DNA of 34,528 nucleotides from Porphyromonadaceae bacterium (GTDB lineage Bacteria > Bacteroidota > Bacteroidia > Bacteroidales > Porphyromonadaceae). The notes beneath the pieces were generated by a model, which made no database searches, was not told the origin of the DNA, and worked only from the letters and a program-made list of their open reading frames with translations. The stretch lies in NCBI GenBank assembly GCA_030528555.1, contig JAUMYQ010000014.1:1-34528 (forward strand), written 5' to 3'. The position numbers were made by a program, and so were the translations under genes. Every line of letters starts with the position of its first letter. Within the stretch, counting starts at the first letter, position 1. Below are positions 25,786-34,526 of this stretch, piece after piece.

Positions 25786-26478
25786 ATGGAAGAGCTCGAC
25801 CTAGCTTTGCAGAGCCTGCATCTGTGGTGCTTGATCTCCGATGAAGAGGAGCGGAAGCTGCTGCGTCAAGGCTCTAGCTTGGAGATCCTGACTTCGGGCG
25901 AGCGGATCTTTTCTGAGGGCGACTCGATGGGGAATCTCTGCTATCTGTGCTCGGGTCAGGTGGTGATGAGCCGATCGGGAGTAAATGGGCGCAGTCACAT
26001 CACGCGCCTTGTACGCTCGGGACAGTTCTTTGGCATTCGTCCCTACTTTGCAGGTAAGTCTGCCCAAAGTACGGCAACGGTCTTCGGGCAGGAGGCTGCT
26101 CTCTTACGTATTTGTACTACCGCTATAGGGACATTGCTCGAGCGTAATACACGCATTTGTCGCTATTTCCTTGAGACACTATCGACCGAGCTGGAGCGGA
26201 TAGAGGAACGGATGATAACGCTTACTCAGAAGCATATCCGTGGTCGTCTGGCCGATACCCTCCTTTCGCTGGCCAAGCACTATGGCTATGAGGCGGACGG
26301 CATTACACTCTCGATTTATCTCAGTCGCAGAGACCTTGGTACGCTCAGCAATATGACCACGAGCAACGTTATCCGTACGCTGTCGCTTTTTGCCTCGGAG
26401 CGCATTGTCTCTCTCGAGGGGAGGCGCATACGTATTATTAACTCCAATGAGCTAGAGCGGATTAGTCGCATAGGTTAG
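25786..26478 (+). CDS. Crp/Fnr-family transcription regulator
   Basis: The 230-aa regulator has an N-terminal cyclic-nucleotide-binding-like beta-roll (about 15-130, LTSGERIFSEGDSMGNLCYL), a long dimerisation helix and a C-terminal winged helix (about 150-225) with the recognition helix near LGTLSNMTTSNVIRTLSLF. The cAMP-contact pattern of true Crp is not evident. Cysteines are few and not arranged as an Fnr iron-sulfur site. The effector is therefore unknown. nhaA follows 57 bp downstream, so it could control nhaA or the upstream transporters. Confidence 0.9.
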   Translation: MEELDLALQSLHLWCLISDEEERKLLRQGSSLEILTSGERIFSEGDSMGNLCYLCSGQVVMSRSGVNGRSHITRLVRSGQFFGIRPYFAGKSAQSTATVFGQEAALLRICTTAIGTLLERNTRICRYFLETLSTELERIEERMITLTQKHIRGRLADTLLSLAKHYGYEADGITLSIYLSRRDLGTLSNMTTSNVIRTLSLFASERIVSLEGRRIRIINSNELERISRIG

Positions 26479-26535
26479 ATGGGAAGTCTCGATTTACTAA
26501 TCGTATACATCAATTTCAAATTATAGATTTCGCTT

Positions 26536-27888
26536 ATGAGTAAACTCAATCAAATGCTATCTCCGCTTCGTAAAATCTCCATTCCGAAGCCGAATGCGTC
26601 TGTACTTCTTTTCCTAGCTGCTCTTGCCGCAGTGGCTATAGCCAACTCTTCCCTCTCGGAGGCCTATATGGCACTGTTAAACTTCCCCTATGAGGTCAAG
26701 ATCTTTGGCTATGAGATTTTTCAACATCACGGTCAGACGATGACCTTTGCTCAGTTTGTCAACGATGGGCTCATGGCCATTTTCTTCTTTGTTGTTGGGC
26801 TGGAGATCAAGCAGGAGATGACGGTGGGGGAGCTATCTTCGGTCAAGAAGTCCATCCTACCCGTGATAGCAGCCTTGGGAGGGATAATAATCCCTGTGCT
26901 GCTATTCTGGCTTATCTCACCAGAGGGTGACGCTATGCGTGGCATGGCTATCCCGATGGCAACGGATATTGCTTTTGCTCTTGCTCTACTGGGTGCGCTT
27001 GGCAGGCATGTACCACCTTCGTTTCGTGTCTTCTTGATGGCTTTAGCCGTAGCGGACGACATTGGTGGTATCATTATCATCGCCCTATTTTACAGTACGC
27101 ACGTGGCTTGGGCTCCTCTCATTGTAGCCCTTGGTGTGGTACTGCTCGTGGCCTTCATCGGTAAGCTTGGTATGCGCAGTTCGCTATTTTACTATGCTGT
27201 TTTCCTTATAGTCTGGCTACTCTTCTTGCAGTCTGGTGTACATACGACTATTGCGGGTGTGCTTGTGGCCTTGGCGATGCCCCTGACGACGAGGGTACGC
27301 CCCGAGGATCTTCAGCTGCGTATGCGAGAAGAGTTTACTCAGCTCAATCCCAGTGCGCACAAAGAGGCTCGTGGTGCATTGGTGCTCTCACACGAGCAGC
27401 TCAATGTCACGAGTGAGCTGCGCCGTACGCTCAGTTATACTGTTAGCCCAGTACAGACGATGGAGCATGCCCTCTCGCCTATTGTGAGCTACTTCATCCT
27501 TCCCGTGTTTGCTTTCGTCAATGCAGGAGTGTCTTTTGATGGCATCTCGTCCGATGGTCTGCTCGGTCTACCTTTGGCTATCTTCTGCGGGTTGTTTTTG
27601 GGTAAAACGATTGGCATTAGTCTCTTTACTTGGGCTGCTGTCAAGCTTGGTATCAGCCCATGGCCCAAGAGTATGACATCACAGACGCTTGTCCCTCTGG
27701 CTATGTTTGGTGGTATTGGCTTCACTGTGTCTCTCTTCATCGCGAGCTTGTCGTATGGCGTTGGGATGGAGGAACTACTCAATCAAGCTAAGCTTGGTAT
27801 ATTCGCTGGGACGATCATCTCAGGTCTTGCTGGCTATCTGTTTCTAGGGCGTATGCTTAGGTCTTGCGGTATCTCTAGCGAAGACTAA
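26536..27888 (+). CDS. nhaA: Na+/H+ antiporter NhaA
   Basis: The 450-aa inner-membrane antiporter exports sodium in exchange for protons. The ion-binding pair D174-D175 (VADDIGGI) matches Asp163-Asp164 of E. coli. FVNDGLMAIFFFVVGLEIKQE near the N-terminus and the glycine-rich FGGIGFTVSLFIASL near the end are also typical. It exceeds the 388-aa E. coli protein because of a longer cytoplasmic loop (about 255-305, from TTRVRPEDLQLRMREEFTQL), a feature I recall from other Bacteroidota NhaA. It is the last gene before the ribosomal operon head. Confidence 0.95.
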   Translation: MSKLNQMLSPLRKISIPKPNASVLLFLAALAAVAIANSSLSEAYMALLNFPYEVKIFGYEIFQHHGQTMTFAQFVNDGLMAIFFFVVGLEIKQEMTVGELSSVKKSILPVIAALGGIIIPVLLFWLISPEGDAMRGMAIPMATDIAFALALLGALGRHVPPSFRVFLMALAVADDIGGIIIIALFYSTHVAWAPLIVALGVVLLVAFIGKLGMRSSLFYYAVFLIVWLLFLQSGVHTTIAGVLVALAMPLTTRVRPEDLQLRMREEFTQLNPSAHKEARGALVLSHEQLNVTSELRRTLSYTVSPVQTMEHALSPIVSYFILPVFAFVNAGVSFDGISSDGLLGLPLAIFCGLFLGKTIGISLFTWAAVKLGISPWPKSMTSQTLVPLAMFGGIGFTVSLFIASLSYGVGMEELLNQAKLGIFAGTIISGLAGYLFLGRMLRSCGISSED

Positions 27889-28200
27889 GATAGCTTGATA
27901 GCTGCTCCCCTCTACTCGTTTTCTTCTCTGAGGGAAGGGGATGCTTATGAGGCCTTCGTTGAAGGCTATCGGGGCTGTGTCGGAGATTGTCTCTGGCGCA
28001 GCCTTGTTGATTTTGTCACTTATGTCCCTTTGAGTATAGAGTATCGAGAGAGAGCCTTCGTAAGGCCATGAGGTGGTCTCAATCAAATTGTGTCCTACTT
28101 CGGGGTGGCCATATAGAACTTCATCCTCTCCATTCTGGTGGTTTACAGCCTTTGATGAGAGGTTTTCTAATAGTCTTATAATTAAATGATTAAGTAATCT
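27844..28200 (-). pseudogene. Possible degenerate coding remnant on the minus strand
   Basis: A frame of about 118 codons is open from 28200 down to a stop at 27844-27846, inside the end of nhaA. It has no ATG (only a TTG at 28084-28086). The translation looks protein-like in part, with GHPEVGHNLIETTSWPYEG and INKAAPETISDTAPIAF. Its beginning runs on into phased element copy 3, which is itself open in this frame. It may be the tail of a gene cut off by insertion of the element, or chance. I do not recognise the family. Confidence 0.22.
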
Positions 28201-28210
28201 CTGGGATTGG
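27889..28210. other. Spacer downstream of nhaA without a + strand gene
   Basis: This is the first part of a 669-bp gap between nhaA and rpsL. It has no clear terminator hairpin for nhaA and no + strand gene. The only coding-like signal is the minus-strand frame listed separately. The base composition becomes A/T-rich towards the phased element at 28211. Confidence 0.5.
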
Positions 28211-28326
28211 CCAAAAAATCTTCGGGAACTTTTGAAAATTTCTTCCCGATCTTTTTGGAAAAAGTTCGGGAACTCTGAGAAAAAAGTTCGGGAACATTTT
28301 TTCGAGTATTCCCGAGCATTTTTTTG
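28211..28326 (+). repeat. 22-bp-phased palindromic-core element, copy 3 (5 cores)
   Basis: Cores start at 28221 (TTCGGGAAC), 28243 (TTCCCGATC), 28265 and 28287 (TTCGGGAAC) and 28309 (TTCCCGAGC), each exactly 22 bp apart. The 13-bp spacers are A/T-rich and conserved with copy 2. The ends CCAAAAAATCTTCGGGAA (28211-28228) and TTCCCGAGCATTTTTTTG (28309-28326) are inverted repeats at 15 of 18 positions. Core 4 and core 5 can pair as a 9-bp stem with one G-U pair, flanked by an A tract and a T tract. CTCTGG occurs on both sides (28199-28204 and 28330-28335). It lies 323 bp after nhaA and about 140 bp before the rpsL -7 element. Confidence 0.92.
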
Positions 28327-28442
28327 CTCCTCTGGAGGTGTCGTTTGTATGATGGAGAGCGCTCCTCAGACCTTCGTCTGTGCCGTGCCTGATTCTCCAC
28401 AGATTGGATAGGGGAGGAGGGGTGTTTTCTTGGCGTAACGCC

Positions 28443-28472
28443 TTGCTATTTCGGGAAATATGCGTATCTTTG
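28443..28472 (+). promoter_or_regulatory. Promoter of the str-S10 ribosomal operon, with an embedded TTCGGGAA core
   Basis: A -33-like TTG (28443-28445) and a perfect -7 TATCTTTG (28465-28472) are separated by 19 bp, the best complete promoter in the window. Transcription would start near 28479, leaving a leader of about 80 bases before rpsL. The spacer contains TTCGGGAAA (28450-28458), matching 8 of 9 bases of the core repeated in the phased element 124 bp upstream. It may be a binding site or a coincidence. Confidence 0.75.
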
Positions 28473-28557
28473 CAGGCCGGGTAGAGTGTGCTTTGCTCAC
28501 TGTATTCGCATGTTTTATAGAGCTAACTAACAGTGTTATAATATTTTATAAATTAAG

Positions 28558-28968
28558 ATGCCTACAATTCAACAATTGGTTAGAAAGGGCCGTGAGACAA
28601 TCGTGGAGAAGGGTAAGAGCCCAGCTCTCGATTCCTGCCCTCAGCGTCGTGGCGTTTGTGTGCGTGTGTACACGACTACGCCAAAGAAGCCAAACTCTGC
28701 TATGCGCAAGGTGGCGCGTGTGCGTTTGACAAACTCTAAGGAGGTGAATGCCTATATTCCAGGTGAGGGGCACAACCTGCAAGAGCACAGCATCGTGCTA
28801 GTGCGTGGTGGTCGTGTGAAGGACCTTCCTGGGGTGCGCTATCATATCGTGCGTGGTACGCTCGATACGGCTGGTGTGAATGGTCGTACGCAGCGTCGTT
28901 CTAAGTATGGTGCTAAGCGTCCTAAGCCAGGGCAAGCAGCTGCGCCAGCTAAGGGCAAGAAGAAGTAA
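28558..28968 (+). CDS. rpsL: 30S ribosomal protein uS12 (S12)
   Basis: The 136-aa decoding-centre protein shows the conserved loops [17 protein letters not shown] and [13 protein letters not shown]. The streptomycin-resistance positions K43 and K88 are both wild-type lysine, so no rpsL-based resistance is predicted. A short Lys/Ala/Pro tail ([12 protein letters not shown]) extends the C-terminus. It is the first gene of the str operon, after the best promoter in the window. A 186-bp structured gap separates it from rpsG. Confidence 0.98.
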   Translation: MPTIQQLVRKGRETIVEKGKSPALDSCPQRRGVCVRVYTTTPKKPNSAMRKVARVRLTNSKEVNAYIPGEGHNLQEHSIVLVRGGRVKDLPGVRYHIVRGTLDTAGVNGRTQRRSKYGAKRPKPGQAAAPAKGKKK

Positions 28969-29154
28969 AGCTTCGCCAGTTAGGGGTTGGACCCCAAGCT
29001 ACAAGCGGTGTGGCCGCTAGTAAATTAAATAGGATTTTAGAACCAGTTTGAGTTCGTTGGCAAGAGGCTAAATGGGTTGAGTAAATGCTCAAGCGTGAGC
29101 GTTGAAGACGAAATAGGCAAGCAACCAAACGACAAACGAAATTTTGACTAAACA
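28969..29154 (+). promoter_or_regulatory. Structured rpsL-rpsG intercistronic region, candidate S7 control site
   Basis: The 186-base gap holds three hairpins. GGGGT (28983-28987) pairs with ACCCC (28991-28995) and is enclosed by AGCTT (28969-28973) with AAGCT (28996-29000). AGCGG (29004-29008) pairs with CCGCT (29014-29018). GCTCA (29087-29091) pairs with TGAGC (29096-29100). In E. coli, S7 represses the str operon by binding the rpsL-rpsG gap, so position and structure suggest the same here. No S7-site consensus was checked. Confidence 0.5.
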
Positions 29155-29631
29155 ATGAGAAAAGCAAAGCCCAAAAAGAGACAGGTGCTACCTGATCCCG
29201 TATTTGGTGATGTGAAGGTGACTAAGTTCGTTAATCACCTGATGTATGATGGCAAGAAGAGTATAGCTTTCGATATCTTCTATACTGCTCTCAAGATCGT
29301 AGAGGGTAAGACGCAGCAGGAAGACAAGACTGCGCTAGAGGTGTGGAAGGCAGCCCTGGATAACATTACGCCCCAGGTGGAGGTGAAGAGCCGCCGTATC
29401 GGTGGAGCTACGTACCAGGTGCCTACGGAGATTCGTGCTGAGCGTAAGGAGTCTGTGTCAATGAAGAACCTTATCCTCTTCGCTCGCAAGCGTGGCGGTA
29501 AGACTATGGCCGATAAGCTCGCAGCAGAGATTATGGATGCTTACAATAGCCAGGGTGCAGCTTTCAAGCGTAAGGAAGATATGCACCGTATGGCAGAGGC
29601 TAATCGTGCGTTTGCTCACTTCAGATTCTAA
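29155..29631 (+). CDS. rpsG: 30S ribosomal protein uS7 (S7)
   Basis: The 158-aa primary binder of the 3' domain of 16S rRNA nucleates head assembly and touches the E-site tRNA. It begins [20 protein letters not shown] and has [20 protein letters not shown] and [19 protein letters not shown]; the C-terminal helix [18 protein letters not shown] is intact. The length is normal. It is followed 16 bp later by fusA. S7 is the known autogenous regulator of this operon in E. coli, which makes the structured gap just upstream notable. Confidence 0.98.
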   Translation: MRKAKPKKRQVLPDPVFGDVKVTKFVNHLMYDGKKSIAFDIFYTALKIVEGKTQQEDKTALEVWKAALDNITPQVEVKSRRIGGATYQVPTEIRAERKESVSMKNLILFARKRGGKTMADKLAAEIMDAYNSQGAAFKRKEDMHRMAEANRAFAHFRF

Positions 29632-29647
29632 TACCGTAGACGACACA

Positions 29648-31771
29648 ATGGCAAACGATAAACATCTAGAGCTTACCAGAAATATTGGTATCTCTGCGCA
29701 CATTGACGCGGGTAAGACGACGACATCTGAGCGTATCCTCTTCTATACAGGTCTAACTCACAAGATAGGTGAGGTGCATGATGGTGGTGCTACTATGGAC
29801 TGGATGGAGCAGGAGCAGGAGCGAGGTATTACTATTACGTCAGCAGCGACTACGACATTCTGGAATTATAACGATACGAAGTATAAGATCAATTTGATAG
29901 ATACCCCAGGGCACGTAGACTTTACTGTGGAGGTAGAGCGTTCGCTGCGTATCCTTGATGGTGTGATTGCTACGTACTGTTCTGTGGGTGGTGTGCAGCC
30001 TCAGAGTGAGACGGTGTGGCGCCAGGCTACGAAATATGGTGTGCCCCGTATTTGCTATGTAAACAAGATGGACCGCTCAGGTGCTAACTTCCTTGAGGTG
30101 GTACGTCAGATACGTGTGGTGCTTGGTGCTAATCCTGTGCCCATTCAAATTCCTATTGGTCAGGAAGAGAAGTTTCAGGGTGTGGTAGACCTTGTGACGA
30201 TGAAGGGCCTTGTTTGGGATGGAGACGAGCAGGGTCAGGACTATCGCGTTACTGATATTCCTGCAGAGGTTCTAGCTGAAGCCGAGGAGTGGCGTGAGAA
30301 GATGCTTGAGGCACTTGCCGAATGCGATGATGTGCTGATGGAGAAGTTCTTCGAGGATCCGTCAACGATTACGGAAGATGAAATCCGCGTAGCTCTGCGC
30401 AAGGGTACGATCGATATGAAGATCAATCCCGTTCTTTGCGGTTCTTCGTTCAAGAATAAGGGCGTGCAGCCATTGCTTGACGCTGTTTGCTCTTACCTTC
30501 CTAGTCCGATGGACTACCCTGTTGTTAAGGGTACCAGCCCAGATGATGAGAATGAGGTTATTGAGCGTGAGGTTAGTCCAGAGGCTCCTCTTACGGCTCT
30601 TGCATTTAAGATCGCTACAGACCCCTATGTAGGTCGTCTGTGCTTCTTCCGTGTATATTCTGGTGAGCTGCATGCAGGCTCTTATGTATTCAACTCGCGC
30701 AGCGGTAAGAAGGAGCGTATCTCACGTCTCTTCCAGATGCACTCCAATAAGCAGAATCCTATGGAAGTAATCGGTACTGGTGATATCGGTGCCGGTGTAG
30801 GCTTCAAGGATATTCGTACGGGTGACACGCTCTGTGACGAGAACCACCCCATCACGCTCGAGTCTATGACATTCCCCGACCCTGTGATCGGTATCGCTGT
30901 AGAGCCTAAGACGCAGAAGGACCTCGACAAGATGAGCGTTGGTCTAGCTAAGCTAGCCGAAGAAGACCCAACCTTCCGTGTACAGACCAACGAAGACACT
31001 GGTCAGACGGTGATCAGCGGTATGGGTGAGCTTCACCTAGAGATCATTATTGACCGTCTCAAGCGCGAGTTTAAGGTAGAGGCTAACCAAGGTAAGCCAC
31101 AGGTGTCTTACAAGGAAGCCATCACGAAGCCAGTGGAGCTGCGTGAGGTGTACAAGAAGCAGACTGGTGGTCGTGGTAAGTTCGCCGATATTATCGTGCG
31201 CATCGAGCCAGCCGACGAAGACTTCGAGGGCGAGCTGCAGTTCGTCGATGAGGTGAAGGGTGGTAACGTGCCTAAGGAGTTCATCCCATCTGTACAGAAA
31301 GGTTTCCAGAATGCTATGAAAAACGGTGTGCTCGCTGGCTATGCCCTAGACAAGCTTAAGGTTACACTCATTGATGGAAGCTTCCACCCTGTGGACTCTG
31401 ACCAGCTGTCATTTGAGATCGTAGCTCGTGAGGCCTTCAAGAGTGCTTGCGCACAGGCTGGTCCCGTGCTACTCGAGCCTATCATGCACCTCGAGGTAGA
31501 GACGCCAGACGACTACATCGGAGCTGTGATCGGTGACCTCAACAAGCGTCGTGGTCTGCCCGAGGGACAGGATGCTACGCCAGGTGGTGCTACGCTCGTT
31601 AAGGCTAAGGTGCCCCTCTCGGAGATGTTCGGCTATGTAACGCAGCTGCGTACGATTACTTCGGGTCGTGCTACGAACTCTATGACCTTCTCGCACTATG
31701 CAGAGGTGGCCAGCGGTATCGCTCGTACAGTCCTAGAGGAAGTAGGTGGTCGTGTAGATTTGATTAAGTAG
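29648..31771 (+). CDS. fusA: Elongation factor G
   Basis: The 707-aa GTPase drives ribosomal translocation and, with RRF, recycling. Motifs are G1 AHIDAGKTT (17-25), switch [10 protein letters not shown]3 DTPGH and G4 NKMD; domains II-V follow to GGRVDLIK. The start at 29648 ([15 protein letters not shown]) is preferred; an in-frame ATG 156 bases upstream would run back through the end of rpsG and add a tail unlike EF-G. Location between rpsG and rpsJ marks it as the canonical str-operon copy, not the second EF-G paralogue that many Bacteroidota carry. tuf does not follow. Confidence 0.98.
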   Translation: MANDKHLELTRNIGISAHIDAGKTTTSERILFYTGLTHKIGEVHDGGATMDWMEQEQERGITITSAATTTFWNYNDTKYKINLIDTPGHVDFTVEVERSLRILDGVIATYCSVGGVQPQSETVWRQATKYGVPRICYVNKMDRSGANFLEVVRQIRVVLGANPVPIQIPIGQEEKFQGVVDLVTMKGLVWDGDEQGQDYRVTDIPAEVLAEAEEWREKMLEALAECDDVLMEKFFEDPSTITEDEIRVALRKGTIDMKINPVLCGSSFKNKGVQPLLDAVCSYLPSPMDYPVVKGTSPDDENEVIEREVSPEAPLTALAFKIATDPYVGRLCFFRVYSGELHAGSYVFNSRSGKKERISRLFQMHSNKQNPMEVIGTGDIGAGVGFKDIRTGDTLCDENHPITLESMTFPDPVIGIAVEPKTQKDLDKMSVGLAKLAEEDPTFRVQTNEDTGQTVISGMGELHLEIIIDRLKREFKVEANQGKPQVSYKEAITKPVELREVYKKQTGGRGKFADIIVRIEPADEDFEGELQFVDEVKGGNVPKEFIPSVQKGFQNAMKNGVLAGYALDKLKVTLIDGSFHPVDSDQLSFEIVAREAFKSACAQAGPVLLEPIMHLEVETPDDYIGAVIGDLNKRRGLPEGQDATPGGATLVKAKVPLSEMFGYVTQLRTITSGRATNSMTFSHYAEVASGIARTVLEEVGGRVDLIK

Positions 31772-31792
31772 TAAACACCTAGTACTAAATAT

Positions 31793-32098
31793 ATGAGCCA
31801 AAAGATTAGAATCAAGTTGAAGTCTTACGATCACATGCTCGTGGATAAGTCTGCCGAGAAGATCGTAAAGACTGTGAAGGCTACAGGTGCTGTGGTGAGT
31901 GGTCCAATTCCACTCCCCACGCACAAGCGCATCTTCACGGTGAACCGCTCAACATTCGTAAACAAGAAGTCTCGTGAGCAGTTTGAGCTAAGCTCACACA
32001 AGAGACTCATCGACATCCACAACTCAAACGCAAGCACTGTGGATGCGCTGATGAAGCTCGAGCTTCCCAGCGGTGTAGAGGTAGAGATCAAAGCGTAA
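31793..32098 (+). CDS. rpsJ: 30S ribosomal protein uS10 (S10)
   Basis: The 101-aa head protein starts [20 protein letters not shown] and contains [17 protein letters not shown] and the [21 protein letters not shown]-terminal region. S10 also takes part in NusB-linked transcription antitermination. It begins 21 bp after fusA, so the str and S10 parts form one transcript here, without an obvious separate S10 leader. Confidence 0.98.
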   Translation: MSQKIRIKLKSYDHMLVDKSAEKIVKTVKATGAVVSGPIPLPTHKRIFTVNRSTFVNKKSREQFELSSHKRLIDIHNSNASTVDALMKLELPSGVEVEIKA

Positions 32099-32131
32099 AA
32101 CGAGAGTTTGTTTTAATAATTAGAAACTGAA

Positions 32132-32752
32132 ATGCCAGGTTTGTTAGGAAAAAAAATCGGAATGACATCCGTTTTCAGTGCCGAGGGAAAGAATCTTCCA
32201 TGCACTGTTATCGAAGTAGGTCCTTGCGTGGTGACGCAGATCAAGACCTTGGAGAAAGATGGCTACGAGGCGCTACAGCTCGGTTTCTCTGATGCAAAGG
32301 AGAAGAATACGAGCAAGCCCCTACAGGGTCACTTTGCCAAGGCTGGTACGAGCCCCAAGAGACACTTGGCCGAGTTCAAAGGTTTTGATTGTGCAAAGTA
32401 CAATCTAGGCGATGTGATTGATGTGACATTCTTTGAGGGTAGCGTCTTTGTAGACGTTGTTGGTACTTCAAAGGGTAAGGGATTCCAGGGCGTAGTGAAG
32501 CGTCATGGTTTCGGTGGTGTAGGTCAGGCTACCCACGGTCAGCACAATCGTCTTCGTGCTCCCGGTTCGGTAGGTGCGTGTTCGTATCCTGCCAAGGTGT
32601 TTAAGGGAACACGTATGGCCGGTCAGACAGGTAATGAGCGTGTAACGGTTCAGAACCTCGAAGTGATTAAGGTAATGCCCGAGCATAACCTCCTTCTCGT
32701 CAAGGGTAGTGTGCCAGGCGCAAAAGGTTCAATCGTCGTAATCGAAAAGTAA
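32132..32752 (+). CDS. rplC: 50S ribosomal protein uL3 (L3)
   Basis: The 206-aa early-assembly protein reaches the peptidyl-transferase centre. It begins [20 protein letters not shown] and includes the central [20 protein letters not shown] loop, [16 protein letters not shown] and the [17 protein letters not shown] segment. It is complete. Its stop codon is directly followed by the rplD start (no intervening base), indicating translational coupling. Confidence 0.98.
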   Translation: MPGLLGKKIGMTSVFSAEGKNLPCTVIEVGPCVVTQIKTLEKDGYEALQLGFSDAKEKNTSKPLQGHFAKAGTSPKRHLAEFKGFDCAKYNLGDVIDVTFFEGSVFVDVVGTSKGKGFQGVVKRHGFGGVGQATHGQHNRLRAPGSVGACSYPAKVFKGTRMAGQTGNERVTVQNLEVIKVMPEHNLLLVKGSVPGAKGSIVVIEK

Positions 32753-33382
32753 ATGGAACTAAGTGTATTAAACATAAAGGGTGAAGATACTGGTCGTAAG
32801 ATCGTTCTCGATGATGCTGTATTCGGCATCGAACCCAATGATCACGCTATTTACTTGGATGTAAAGCAGTATCTTGCTAACCAACGTCAGGGTACCCACA
32901 AGTCTAAGGAGCGTAGTGAAATCTCTGGTAGTACGCGCAAGCTCATCCGTCAGAAGGGTGGCGGTGGCGCACGTCGTGGTGATATCAACTCTCCTCTGCT
33001 TGTAGGTGGTGGTCGTGTATTCGGTCCTACGCCTCGCAACTACAGCTTCAAGCTCAACAAGAAGCTCAAGGGTGTGGCGCGCCGCTCGGCTCTGACACAC
33101 AAGCTAGCCGCTGGTGCTATTACGGTGGTTGAAAACTTCGACTTCGAAGCTCCAAAGACAAAGAACTTCGTTGAGCTAACCAAGGCTCTGAAGGTAGAAG
33201 GACAGAAGGCTCTGTTTGTAGCTGACGTGATCAGCGAAAACGTTGCGCTCTCTGCTCGCAATATTCCTTCGGCTCTGCTGCTCAGCGCACGCCAGCTCAG
33301 CACGTATGCAGTGCTTAACTGCAAGCAGCTGATCCTGACGGAGGCTTCTGTGGCTGTGATTAACGAACAATTCAAGGCATAA
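32753..33382 (+). CDS. rplD: 50S ribosomal protein uL4 (L4)
   Basis: The 209-aa protein lines the peptide exit tunnel with its extended loop ([20 protein letters not shown] region, about residues 62-81, with [19 protein letters not shown] after it). The N-terminal [20 protein letters not shown] and C-terminal helices are normal. L4 is the autogenous regulator of the S10 operon in E. coli; no equivalent leader is seen here upstream of rpsJ. It begins immediately after the rplC stop. Confidence 0.97.
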   Translation: MELSVLNIKGEDTGRKIVLDDAVFGIEPNDHAIYLDVKQYLANQRQGTHKSKERSEISGSTRKLIRQKGGGGARRGDINSPLLVGGGRVFGPTPRNYSFKLNKKLKGVARRSALTHKLAAGAITVVENFDFEAPKTKNFVELTKALKVEGQKALFVADVISENVALSARNIPSALLLSARQLSTYAVLNCKQLILTEASVAVINEQFKA

Positions 33383-33399
33383 TTAACAAGGTATCCATC

Positions 33400-33693
33400 A
33401 TGAGAATTATCATCAAGCCGATCATTACGGAGAAAATGAGTGCTATCACGGAGAAGATGCCTGAGCGTTACGCTTTCCGCGTTGCTCCTGATGCCAACAA
33501 GATTGAGATTAAGAAGGCTATCGAAGCTATGTATAATGTAAAGGTCGAGAGTGTAAACACGATGAATTATAGCGGTAAGCGTAAGGCTCGCTATACGAAG
33601 AGTGGTTTGCTACGTGGCAAGGTGGCTGCGTTCAAGAAGGCAGTGGTTACACTTCAGAAGGGTCAGACTATCGACTTTTACGCAAATATCTAA
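33400..33693 (+). CDS. rplW: 50S ribosomal protein uL23 (L23)
   Basis: The 97-aa protein sits at the tunnel exit and is a docking point for trigger factor and SRP. It starts MRIIIKPIITEKMSAITEKM and contains KIEIKKAIEAMYNVKVESVN and the tail VVTLQKGQTIDFYANI. The length is normal. It lies between rplD (17-bp gap) and rplB (8-bp gap), in the standard S10 order. Confidence 0.97.
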   Translation: MRIIIKPIITEKMSAITEKMPERYAFRVAPDANKIEIKKAIEAMYNVKVESVNTMNYSGKRKARYTKSGLLRGKVAAFKKAVVTLQKGQTIDFYANI

Positions 33694-33701
33694 ACTGAAC
33701 A

Positions 33702-34526
33702 ATGGCTATACGTAAACTAAAGCCCACAACGCCGGGGCAGAGACACAAGATTATTGGTGCGTTTGATACCATCACGACAAGCACACCAGAGAAGTCTCTC
33801 GTAGTAGGTAAGAAGAAGACAGGTGGACGTAACAACACTGGTAAGATGACTATGCGCTATATCGGTGGCGGTCACAAGCAGAAACTTCGTCTTATCGACT
33901 TCAAGAGAAGTAAAGATGGCATTCCTGCGACAGTTAAGAGCATCGAGTACGACCCCAATCGTACGGCTCGCATCGCCCTACTATACTATGTAGACGGTGC
34001 TAAGGCTTACATCCTTGCTCCTGATGGCTTGCAGGTTGGTCAGACTGTGATGTCTGGCGCAGATGCTCAGCCCGAGGTGGGTAACTGCCTTCCTCTAGCT
34101 AATATCCCAGTTGGTTCTATCATCCACAATATCGAGCTGCGCCCTGGTCAAGGTGCCAAGATGGTACGCTCGGCAGGTGTATTTGCTCAGCTGACTTCAC
34201 GTGAAGGAACGTATGTTGTGATTAAGATGCCTTCGGGCGAAACTCGCCGTATCCTCTCTGCTTGTAAGGCTACCATCGGTAGCGTAAGCAACAGCGACCA
34301 CGCTCTCGAGCGTAGCGGTAAGGCAGGTCGCTCACGTTGGCTTGGTCGTCGTCCTCACAACCGAGGTGTAGTAATGAACCCAGTCGATCACCCCATGGGT
34401 GGTGGTGAAGGTCGCGCCTCTGGAGGACACCCACGCTCTCGTAAGGGCCTATACGCTAAGGGTCTGAAGACGCGTGCTCCGAAGAAGCATTCTTCTAAGT
34501 ACATCATCGAAAGACGTAAGAAGTAA
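33702..34526 (+). CDS. rplB: 50S ribosomal protein uL2 (L2)
   Basis: The 274-aa protein is complete, with its stop just two bases before the window ends. It binds 23S rRNA near the peptidyl-transferase centre. It shows [20 protein letters not shown] near the N-terminus and the conserved C-terminal region with [17 protein letters not shown], which includes the conserved histidine near the active centre. The next gene in this operon should be rpsS, outside the window. Confidence 0.98.
   Translation: MAIRKLKPTTPGQRHKIIGAFDTITTSTPEKSLVVGKKKTGGRNNTGKMTMRYIGGGHKQKLRLIDFKRSKDGIPATVKSIEYDPNRTARIALLYYVDGAKAYILAPDGLQVGQTVMSGADAQPEVGNCLPLANIPVGSIIHNIELRPGQGAKMVRSAGVFAQLTSREGTYVVIKMPSGETRRILSACKATIGSVSNSDHALERSGKAGRSRWLGRRPHNRGVVMNPVDHPMGGGEGRASGGHPRSRKGLYAKGLKTRAPKKHSSKYIIERRKK

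Noticed and set aside
19471-28326. The regularly spaced repeats as CRISPR arrays
   Set aside because: The core is only 9 bp, flips orientation within the array, and the 13-bp spacers are A/T-rich and conserved between loci instead of unique. No cas gene is present.
28558-28968. Possible streptomycin resistance in rpsL
   Set aside because: K43 and K88 are both wild-type; no resistance substitution is visible.
29492-29647. A longer fusA starting at 29492
   Set aside because: The extra 52 residues are the rpsG coding sequence read in another frame and do not resemble EF-G; the ATG at 29648 gives the normal N-terminus.
31772-31792. A missing tuf gene between fusA and rpsJ as evidence of deletion
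   Set aside because: In Bacteroidota tuf is normally located elsewhere, with secE, nusG and rplK; the 21-bp gap is ordinary.
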